From positions 1 to 24,993 of the forward strand of contig JBDTNQ010000065.1 in the NCBI GenBank assembly GCA_039933635.1: a stretch of 24,993 bases of DNA. Direction: 5' to 3'. The stretch is from JBDTNQ01 sp039933635. Its GTDB lineage: Bacteria > Acidobacteriota > Vicinamibacteria > Vicinamibacterales > SCN-69-37. A program made the position numbers and the translations under genes. Positions 9,782 through 16,039 of this stretch are shown here, one piece after another (the first letter of the stretch is position 1; each line of letters starts with the position of its first letter). Under the pieces are notes generated by a model that was not told the origin of the DNA, ran no database searches, and was given only the letters and a program-made list of their open reading frames with translations.

Positions 9782-9787
9782 CCAGCG

Positions 9788-9793
9788 ATCGTA
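9788..9793 (-). promoter_or_regulatory. Candidate -10 hexamer of the ABC-F gene
   Basis: On the minus strand TACGAT is followed by six bases and then the ATG at 9781. No Shine-Dalgarno sequence precedes that ATG. If it is a -10 element, transcription would begin at or next to the start codon. No convincing -35 box is seen. Confidence 0.3.
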
Positions 9794-9828
9794 CACCGAG
9801 GCCGTCCGCCACCGGCCGGCGCAGGTGA

Positions 9829-9834
9829 AATAAT
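9829..9834 (+). promoter_or_regulatory. Candidate -10 hexamer of the antiporter gene
   Basis: AATAAT matches the TATAAT consensus at five of six positions and lies in the divergent space between the ABC-F gene and the antiporter. It stands out as AT-rich in a GC-rich setting. The predicted transcript would carry a leader of about 30 bases containing the 16-base repeat. No good -35 box is seen. Confidence 0.35.
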
Positions 9835-9839
9835 GGCGC

Positions 9840-9871
9840 GGGGTCACCTACCAGCGGGGTCACCTACCAAC
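9840..9871. repeat. Two tandem copies of a 16-base unit upstream of the antiporter
   Basis: GGGGTCACCTACCAGC (9840-9855) is immediately followed by GGGGTCACCTACCAAC (9856-9871), identical in 15 of 16 bases. The second copy ends two bases before the ATG of the antiporter, so the repeat replaces the expected ribosome-binding region. It could be an operator pair or a simple duplication. Confidence 0.85.
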
Positions 9872-9873
9872 GG

Positions 9874-12378
9874 ATGCACCTTCCTGCCATTCTTCTCCTG
9901 CTCGCCGGATTGCTGATTCTCGTCAGCTTCGTCCAGCGCATGGCCACGCGCTGGGCGCTGCCGGCATCGATTCTGTTCGCCGTGATGGGCGCCGCCATCG
10001 GCGGCGCGGCGACATTCGCCCTGCGATCGGGAGCCGGTGGCGCGTTCGGCCAGGTGGCGCGCGCGTTCGTGGATCTGCCGATCACGGCTGACACGTTCCT
10101 GTACGTGTTCGTGCCGGCACTGCTGTTCCAGTCGTCGCTGACGGTGGACGTCAAGAAGGTGTTCGAGGATGCCGGCCCGATCTTCCTGCTGGCCGTCGTG
10201 GCCGTGCTCGTCGCGACGGGCGTGATCGGCGTGGCGCTGGGTCCGATTGCCGGCGTCTCGCTCATCGCGTGCCTGATGTTGGCCTCCATCGTGGCAACGA
10301 CGGATTCGGTTGCCGTGATTGGCATCTTCCGCGACGTCGGCGCGCCGGCACGGCTGTGCCGGCTCGTCGAGGGCGAAAGTCTGCTGAACGATGCCGCCGC
10401 GATTGTCGCGTTCACGGTCTTGCTGAACATGCTACTGGGCGGCCAGGACCCCAGCCTGGTTGCCGCCTCGGTGACGTTCGTGCGGACGTTCGTCGGGGGC
10501 ATCGCCGTGGGTTACATCGGTGCACGCCTGGTCGTGTCGGTATTGCCGTGGCTGCAGGATTTGCGGCTTGCGCAGGTCACCCTCACGCTGGCGTTGCCCT
10601 ACCTGGTGTTCATCATCGGCGAACGCGGACTCGGCGTTTCGGGCGTGATTGCCGCGGTCACGGCCGGGCTCGTGATGAGCGCGATTGGCCAGCCGCGCAT
10701 CACACCCAGCGACTGGAAGTTCCTGCTCGAGATGTGGGAACAGCTCGCCTATTGGGCCAGCTCGCTGATCTTCGTCCTGGCCGCGTTGCTGATTCCGCAC
10801 CTGCTCGTGGACGTGAGCTGGCATGACGGCCTGGTCCTCGCCGTAATGATCGTCGCGGCGCTGGTCGCGCGCGCGCTGATCCTCTTTGGATTCTTTCCGC
10901 TGATGAGCGCGGCGGGGCTGAGCCAGCGGGTGTCGCACCGTTACAACGTCGTGATTCTCTGGGGCGGATTGCGCGGCGCGGTCACGCTGGCCCTCGCGCT
11001 GGCCGTCACCGAAAATCACGCGCTGCCTGACGAAGTGCGGCGATTCGTCGGCGTGCAGGCAACGGGATTCGTCCTGTTCTCACTCCTCGTGCCCGGTCTC
11101 ACGCTGCGGTCGCTCATCCGCTGGCTCGGTCTCGACCGCCTGTCGGCCTTCGATCAGGCGTTGCGTTCACAAGTGCTCGCGCTCTCGCGGCGCCGCGTGG
11201 CCGACGTGGTGCAGCGGGTCGGGCGTCAGTATCGGGTCGGCGACGAGATCGTCTCGAGCGTGGCGGCCTCGTACCGCGCCTCAGACGCCAGCGCGACGAC
11301 GGCCCTGGCGCCGACATCCGCGGCGCTGGTCGGGACCGACGAAGAACAGCTCCGCCTCGGGCTGGTCGCCCTGACCCAGCGCGAGCGGGAGATCGTGCTG
11401 GAGCACTTCGATGCGCGAACCGTGGATGGACGCACCGTCGAGGAGTTGCTCGCGAGCACCGGGGTCCTGCTCGAACGCGCGCGCACGCGTGGCGCCGACG
11501 CGTACCTGGCGGCCGGCCACGACCTGGTCGGCTTCTCACGTGCGTTCCGCTTTGCCCATCTGCTCCACCGGCGGCTGGGTATCGACGGCCCTATGGTCGA
11601 TCGGCTGGCCGATCGGTTCGAACGTCTTCTCGTCGGCCGCATCGTGCTCGAGGAGTTGACGCCGTACGTCGAGGAAACACTCGCGGGCCTGGTCTCGTCC
11701 CACATCACCGCACGTCTCCACGACATCGTGGCCAGGCGGCAGGCGATGACCTCGGCAGCACTGGAAGCCATGGGCGCGCAATACCCCGAGTACGCCGCGT
11801 TGCTCGAACGGCGGTTCCTCAAGCGCCTGGCGTTCCGGCGCGAGGACCTGGAATACCGTTCGCTCTTCGACGAGCACGTGATTGGCCCCGAGTTATTTGG
11901 CGCGCTCGAGCGCGACATCCACTCCGCGCGAGCGGTCGTGCTCGAACGGCCCCGCCTGGATCTGGGCCTCGAAACACGCGCGCTCATCGCCCGGGTGCCG
12001 ATGTTCGCCTCGCTCGATCGCGAACACCTCGACCTGGTCAGCCGGTTACTCCGGCCGCAACTGGGCGTGCCGGCCGAGCGGCTGATCGCCACCGGCGACC
12101 CCGGCACATCGATGTACTTCATCGCGTCCGGCATCGTCGAGGTCTTCGCCGAGGGACAGCGCATCCAGCTCACGCGCGGCGATTTCTTCGGCGAAATGGC
12201 GCTGGTCCTGAACCAGCCGCGCCAGGCCGACGTCACCGCACTCTCGTACTGCCTGCTGCTCGTGATCGAACGACGGGACTTCGAGAGCCTGCTGCGCAGC
12301 CACCGCACGATTCGGGAAATCATTGACCGTGAAGTCACCGCGCGTTCGCGCATGAACGAGGCGGCGCGCGCGGACTAG
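9874..12378 (+). CDS. CPA1-type Na+/H+ antiporter with C-terminal cyclic nucleotide-binding domain
   Basis: An 834-residue inner-membrane cation/proton antiporter. Residues 1 to about 415 hold the many-helix CPA1 transport domain: TTDSVAV with D144, ESLLNDAAAIVAF with the N172-D173 pair expected at the ion site, and WGGLRGAVTLALALAV with R367. Residues about 425-700 form a long cytosolic helical region. The last part, about 700-820, is a cyclic nucleotide-binding domain with IASGIVEVFAEGQRIQL and the phosphate-binding cassette FFGEMALVLNQPRQADV (E774, R783). The key Glu and Arg are kept, so nucleotide binding is plausible. This order matches sperm NHE and plant SOS1-like exchangers and some bacterial NhaP homologues. 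It should adjust cytoplasmic pH or Na+ in response to a cyclic nucleotide, which is inference. The ATG at 9874 lacks a clear Shine-Dalgarno sequence. No cyclase gene is nearby. Confidence 0.93.
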   Translation: MHLPAILLLLAGLLILVSFVQRMATRWALPASILFAVMGAAIGGAATFALRSGAGGAFGQVARAFVDLPITADTFLYVFVPALLFQSSLTVDVKKVFEDAGPIFLLAVVAVLVATGVIGVALGPIAGVSLIACLMLASIVATTDSVAVIGIFRDVGAPARLCRLVEGESLLNDAAAIVAFTVLLNMLLGGQDPSLVAASVTFVRTFVGGIAVGYIGARLVVSVLPWLQDLRLAQVTLTLALPYLVFIIGERGLGVSGVIAAVTAGLVMSAIGQPRITPSDWKFLLEMWEQLAYWASSLIFVLAALLIPHLLVDVSWHDGLVLAVMIVAALVARALILFGFFPLMSAAGLSQRVSHRYNVVILWGGLRGAVTLALALAVTENHALPDEVRRFVGVQATGFVLFSLLVPGLTLRSLIRWLGLDRLSAFDQALRSQVLALSRRRVADVVQRVGRQYRVGDEIVSSVAASYRASDASATTALAPTSAALVGTDEEQLRLGLVALTQREREIVLEHFDARTVDGRTVEELLASTGVLLERARTRGADAYLAAGHDLVGFSRAFRFAHLLHRRLGIDGPMVDRLADRFERLLVGRIVLEELTPYVEETLAGLVSSHITARLHDIVARRQAMTSAALEAMGAQYPEYAALLERRFLKRLAFRREDLEYRSLFDEHVIGPELFGALERDIHSARAVVLERPRLDLGLETRALIARVPMFASLDREHLDLVSRLLRPQLGVPAERLIATGDPGTSMYFIASGIVEVFAEGQRIQLTRGDFFGEMALVLNQPRQADVTALSYCLLLVIERRDFESLLRSHRTIREIIDREVTARSRMNEAARAD

Positions 12379-12420
12379 AACGGCATCGTACGTGCTACCG
12401 TAGCCGTCGGAGGCGTTCCC

Positions 12421-13263
12421 ATGCGCTGGTCGTCGCGCGGCAAGAGTTCGGACATCGAGGATCAGAGGGGCACTCGCGTTGGGGGTGGGCTGGGCCGCAT
12501 GGCGCCCATTGGACTCGGCGGCGTGGCCATCCTGTTTGTCCTGAGCCTCGTCACGGGCCGGAACTTCCTGTCGATCCTCGACGAAGGCGGCGACCCGTCC
12601 GCGCCATCGAGTTCCTCGGCCGCTCCCACGTCGCCCGCCGACGAGAAGACGGTCGAGTTCGTGTCCTTCGTCCTCGACGATGCGCAGAACATGTGGCAGT
12701 CGACGCTGGGCAGCCGCTACGAGCGCGCCCATCTGGTGTTGTTCACCGACGCCGTGGAGTCCGCCTGTGGCATGGCCGAATCAGCCACCGGGCCTTTCTA
12801 TTGCCCCGGCGACGAGAAGGTCTACATCGACCTCGGCTTCTATCGCGAGTTGAAGGAGCGCTTCGGCGCGCCTGGCGAGTTCGCGCAGGCGTACGTGCTC
12901 GCACACGAGTTGGGCCACCACGTGCAGCGGCTCACCGGCATCGATACGAAGGTGCGCGAGGCGCAGCAGCGCGACCCGCGGCAGGCGAACGCTCTGTCAG
13001 TTGCGATGGAGTTGCAGGCCGATTGCTACGCGGGCATCTGGGGACACTCCACCGCCCAACGCAACATTCTCGAACAGGGCGACGTCGAGAGCGGCCTGAA
13101 CGCCGCGGCGGCGATCGGCGACGACCGCATTCAGCGGATGTCTGGCGCACGCGTGGCGCCCGAGCGATTCACTCACGGTTCATCAGCCGATCGCGTCACG
13201 TGGTTCAAGCGAGGACTCGAGTCCGGCAACCTCGACAGCTGCAACACGTTCGCGAGCCGGTAG
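12421..13263 (+). CDS. ypfJ: YpfJ-type neutral zinc metallopeptidase
   Basis: A 280-residue protein of the zinc_peptidase (YpfJ/KPN_02809) family. It has the typical N-terminus MRWSSRGKSSDIEDQRG, a single membrane helix at about residues 27-46, a Ser/Pro-rich linker (about 58-73), and then the catalytic domain. The zinc motif AHELGHHVQ gives H162, E163 and H166, with MELQADCYAG (E197, D201) supplying the likely third ligand. FYCPGDEKVYIDLGFY is another conserved block. The catalytic part probably faces the periplasm; the physiological substrate is not known for the family. The ATG at 12421 has GGAGG seven bases upstream (12409-12413). It lies 42 bases after the antiporter on the same strand, so it may share its transcript. 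It ends convergently with msrA. Confidence 0.93.
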   Translation: MRWSSRGKSSDIEDQRGTRVGGGLGRMAPIGLGGVAILFVLSLVTGRNFLSILDEGGDPSAPSSSSAAPTSPADEKTVEFVSFVLDDAQNMWQSTLGSRYERAHLVLFTDAVESACGMAESATGPFYCPGDEKVYIDLGFYRELKERFGAPGEFAQAYVLAHELGHHVQRLTGIDTKVREAQQRDPRQANALSVAMELQADCYAGIWGHSTAQRNILEQGDVESGLNAAAAIGDDRIQRMSGARVAPERFTHGSSADRVTWFKRGLESGNLDSCNTFASR

Positions 13264-13314
13264 TCCCGACCTGAAGTCGGCGAACCGGCGTGGCGCTTCA
13301 CGGACCGACGTGTA

Positions 13315-13950
13315 TCAGACGCACTTGACGCCGGTGCCCCCGATCCCGCAGTAGCCACCCGGGTTCTTCGCGAGGTACTGCTGGTGGTACGCCTCGGCGT
13401 AGTAGAAGGGTGGCGCCGCGGCAACTTCGGTCGTGATCGGGCTGTAGCCATTCTCCGCGAGCGACCGTTCGTACATCATCCGCGACGCTTCGGCCGCCTG
13501 CCGTTGCCGTTCCGAGCTCGTGTAGATCGCCGATCGATACTGAGTGCCGACGTCATTGCCCTGCCGCATACCCTGCGTGGGATCGTGGTTCTCCCAGAAG
13601 ACTCGCAGCAGTTGCGCATAGCTCACCTTCGCCGGATCGAACACGACGAGCACAGCTTCGGTGTGACCCGTTTGCCCCGAACAGACTTCGTCATAGCTCG
13701 GGTTGCGCGTGTGACCGCCAGCATAGCCAACGGCCGTTGTGTAGACGCCAGGCAATTCCCAGAACTTGCGTTCGGCGCCCCAGAAACACCCGAGCCCGAA
13801 GACTGCCTGCTCGAATTCAGCAGGAAAGGGACCCTGGATGGGCGTGCCGAGCACGAAGTGCCGGTCCGGCACGGCCATGGCGGTCTCGCGCCCCTTCAAC
13901 GCCTCATTGGCGGTGGGCATCGTCAGCTTGTTGTGTGCGCGGAAAAACAT
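13315..13950 (-). CDS. msrA: Peptide-methionine (S)-S-oxide reductase
   Basis: MsrA reduces the S-epimer of methionine sulfoxide in proteins and free methionine. The protein is 211 residues long, close to E. coli MsrA (212), with the same layout: an N-terminal extension, GLGCFWGAERKFWELPGVY with catalytic C55, the substrate-site segment VGYAGGHTRNPSYDEVC, and the C-terminal resolving cysteines C201 (GYCGIGG) and C210. Both resolving cysteines are kept, so regeneration by thioredoxin is expected. There is no signal peptide, so it is cytosolic. The ATG at 13950 is chosen because a perfect AAGGAG is five bases upstream (13956-13961 on the complement), lying inside the end of msrB. A longer frame to 14067 runs through the msrB coding region and is rejected. 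It forms an operon with msrB, two bases away. Confidence 0.97.
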   Translation of the reverse strand: MFFRAHNKLTMPTANEALKGRETAMAVPDRHFVLGTPIQGPFPAEFEQAVFGLGCFWGAERKFWELPGVYTTAVGYAGGHTRNPSYDEVCSGQTGHTEAVLVVFDPAKVSYAQLLRVFWENHDPTQGMRQGNDVGTQYRSAIYTSSERQRQAAEASRMMYERSLAENGYSPITTEVAAAPPFYYAEAYHQQYLAKNPGGYCGIGGTGVKCV

Positions 13951-13952
13951 CA

Positions 13953-14372
13953 CTACTCCTTGCTCGTGTCCGCGGGATTGAAACCCAGCGACACGCCGTT
14001 GATGCAGTAGCGCAGCCCGGTGGGATTCGGGCCGTCCTCGAACACGTGGCCCAGGTGGCCGCCGCAACGGCTGCAGTGCACCTCGGTCCGGGCCATGCCG
14101 TGACTCCGGTCGACGGTGGTTTCGACGGCGCCCTCATTCTTGGGCTGAAAGAAGCTCGGCCATCCCGTGCCGCTCTCGAACTTCGCGTCAGACAGAAAGA
14201 GCGGCTGGCCGCATCCGGCACACACAAATGCCCCGGCGCGCTTCTCGGCGTTGAGTGGGCTGGTCCCAGCACGCTCCGTGCCGTGGCGGCGCAGCACCTG
14301 GTATTGCGTGGGCGAGAGTTCGGCCTGCCACTCGGCCTCGGACTTTTCGACCGGGAATTCGTCTTCTTTCAT
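13953..14372 (-). CDS. msrB: Peptide-methionine (R)-S-oxide reductase
   Basis: MsrB reduces the R-epimer of methionine sulfoxide, complementing MsrA. The 139-residue protein has the structural zinc site CAGC (C51, C54) and CSRC (C100, C103), the substrate-site segment FESGTGWPSFFQP, and the catalytic C123 in RYCINGVSLGF. It has no export signal. The ATG at 14372 is preceded by GGAGGG about nine bases upstream; an in-frame extension to 14447 adds only low-complexity residues with no conservation. It is the first gene of the msrB-msrA pair, and its last codons contain the msrA ribosome-binding site. The two activities are separate proteins here, unlike the fused MsrAB or PilB of some bacteria. 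A CACAAT at 14400-14405 on the minus strand could be part of its promoter. Confidence 0.97.
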   Translation of the reverse strand: MKEDEFPVEKSEAEWQAELSPTQYQVLRRHGTERAGTSPLNAEKRAGAFVCAGCGQPLFLSDAKFESGTGWPSFFQPKNEGAVETTVDRSHGMARTEVHCSRCGGHLGHVFEDGPNPTGLRYCINGVSLGFNPADTSKE

Positions 14373-14454
14373 ATTTGTCGTCCCTCCGCTGCTTTCTCCA
14401 TTGTGCCCCGAGAGCCCCTCCGGCGGCGGGCCCCATCCGGACCCCAAACCGGGC

Positions 14455-14460
14455 TAAGAT
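14455..14460 (+). promoter_or_regulatory. Candidate -10 hexamer immediately before the gene at 14467
   Basis: TAAGAT is followed by six bases and the ATG at 14467. No Shine-Dalgarno sequence lies in the gap, so a leaderless or nearly leaderless transcript is implied if this is the -10 element. It lies in the 94-base divergent space shared with msrB. Confidence 0.35.
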
Positions 14461-14466
14461 TCCCCG

Positions 14467-15123
14467 ATGTTTCGTCCCTTCCGAATCATCGTGATCGGCG
14501 GACTGGCCCTGTTGATCTATACCGTCTTCTTCGCGCTGCCGCCGATCAGCGCCACCACGAAGACGTTCGACGCGGATCAGGTCGCCAACTACGAGATCGA
14601 AATGTGGAAGGCGGCGAAAGTGCACTCGGAGTTCAGCATCTTCCTCAATGCGACGATGATGCTGCGCGAACAGCAGCGCCTGACCTGGTTTCGGGCGGCG
14701 CAGGAAGGCTACTCGCTGGCCCGCGCGCTCAACGGCTTCGTCGATTTGACCAGCCGCTACGAGCGCGTCCTGCCCGACCTCGAGAGCGCGGCGGCTGCCG
14801 AGAAGGCCGCCAAGGACGCGAGCTTCGACCCCGCGGCGCTCGCACGCGCCCAGTTGAACTGGATGGTCACCACGCGGATGGAAAGCCTGAACAGCACGGA
14901 ACAGGTGGCGACGCTCATGGCCGAGGAATACGGTATGCGCTACCACGTGCGGCCCGATCAGGTGTTCGATGCCGCGGCGCCCCGCGCGGAAGCGTTCAAG
15001 ATGTGGCTGACCGGCGGGAACGATCCGGACTATCAAACCATCAGTAAACTGCTCATCGAATCGCACCGCGCGCTGCGGGCCGGCCTCGAACGCGCGCGAG
15101 CGCCTCGGGCCGCCTTGCGCTAG
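14467..15123 (+). CDS. Membrane-anchored protein of unknown function
   Basis: I do not recognise this 218-residue protein. It has a basic N-terminus and one hydrophobic helix at about residues 6-25 (RIIVIGGLALLIYTVFFALP), either a signal anchor or an uncleaved signal peptide. The remaining 190 residues look almost wholly alpha-helical and carry many Ala, Glu and Arg residues (for example RYERVLPDLESAAAAEKAA). No cysteine and no metal or catalytic motif is seen. The topology rules predict that the bulk is periplasmic. The ATG at 14467 is the only sensible start. Its TAG stop shares one base with the GTG start of the patatin-like gene, so the two are translationally coupled, and a scaffold or chaperone role for the lipase is conceivable but untested. 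Confidence 0.82.
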   Translation: MFRPFRIIVIGGLALLIYTVFFALPPISATTKTFDADQVANYEIEMWKAAKVHSEFSIFLNATMMLREQQRLTWFRAAQEGYSLARALNGFVDLTSRYERVLPDLESAAAAEKAAKDASFDPAALARAQLNWMVTTRMESLNSTEQVATLMAEEYGMRYHVRPDQVFDAAAPRAEAFKMWLTGGNDPDYQTISKLLIESHRALRAGLERARAPRAALR

Positions 15124-16037
15124 TGTCCGTTCTCTCACTCCTGCGAGCCCGGCGGGCGCGGGGCAGCCGCCCCCCTCACCACAACGATGGCGCCAGCATC
15201 GCACTGGCCGTGGAAGGCGGCGCCATGCGTGGCGTCATTTCCGCCGGCATGGTCTCCGCCCTCGGGGATCTCGGCTACCTCGATGCATTCGACGCCGTCT
15301 ACGGGTCCTCCGCCGGCGCGATCAACGCCGCGTACTTTCTCGCGGGCCAAGCCCAACTCGGCACGACCATCTACTACGAGGACATCAACAACGCGTCCTT
15401 CATCCGGCTCGGCCGCGCTGCGGCAGGCCGACCCATCGTCAACCTGGGCTATCTGCTCGACGACGTGGCGCAGCGGCGGAAACGGCTGGACGTCGGACGA
15501 GTTCTCGATTCGCTGACGCCGCTCTCGGTTCTGGCCACCGACGTCGACGACCGGCAGGCCCATGCGTTCGGGCCGTTCGCAGACGATCGCGACCTCTTCG
15601 CTGCCCTGCGCGCGGGCGCGACGATGCCGGTCGTGGCCGGCGCGCCGTTCCTGCATCAGGGACGTCGGTACCTCGACGCGTCGCTGAGCGAGCCGATTCC
15701 GGTGCCGACGGCCGAGTCACGCGGGCACACACACGTACTGGTGCTGCTGACGCGGAGCGGCGAGATGCGACCGCACGCCTCGGCATTCGACCGTTACTTC
15801 GTCGCGCCACGGCTCAAGCGTGTGTCGCCGGCATTGGCCGAGTCCTACCTGCGGCGCGCAGGTCCGTACACCGCGCTGATTCGGGCGATCGACGCCGGCC
15901 GCGGTCCGCTGGGCCGGGCGATCGTCACCGGTCTGCGCGTCGAGGGTCTTCGCATCAGCAAACTCGAATGCCGTCCCGACGTGTTGCGGGATGGCGCTTC
16001 GCGCGGCTACGAGATCGTCGCCGCTGCGCTGAAATAG
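15123..16037 (+). CDS. Patatin-like phospholipase (RssA/YjjU-like)
   Basis: A 304-residue patatin-fold acyl hydrolase. The oxyanion loop is AVEGGAMRGVISAG (about residues 29-42), the nucleophile elbow GSSAG carries S63, and the catalytic dyad aspartate is D185 in YLDASLSEPIPV, where most family members have DGG or DGA. This places it near YjjU-type proteins (EGGGMRG). Expected chemistry is hydrolysis of phospholipid or other acyl esters. There is no signal peptide, although a basic N-terminus (RARRARGSRPPHH) could contact membranes. The GTG at 15123 overlaps the preceding TAG by one base, so its translation should depend on that gene. The M1 aminopeptidase begins two bases after its stop. The physiological substrate is unknown. 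Confidence 0.9.
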   Translation: MSVLSLLRARRARGSRPPHHNDGASIALAVEGGAMRGVISAGMVSALGDLGYLDAFDAVYGSSAGAINAAYFLAGQAQLGTTIYYEDINNASFIRLGRAAAGRPIVNLGYLLDDVAQRRKRLDVGRVLDSLTPLSVLATDVDDRQAHAFGPFADDRDLFAALRAGATMPVVAGAPFLHQGRRYLDASLSEPIPVPTAESRGHTHVLVLLTRSGEMRPHASAFDRYFVAPRLKRVSPALAESYLRRAGPYTALIRAIDAGRGPLGRAIVTGLRVEGLRISKLECRPDVLRDGASRGYEIVAAALK

Positions 16038-16039
16038 CC

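Noticed and set aside
11226..12353. Minus-strand open frame of 375 codons opposite the antiporter
   Set aside because: It is a Ser/Arg-rich shadow of the cytosolic and nucleotide-binding parts of the antiporter.
13266..13280. CCGAC/GTCGG hairpin between ypfJ and msrA as a terminator
   Set aside because: The stem is only five base pairs and has no T run on either strand.
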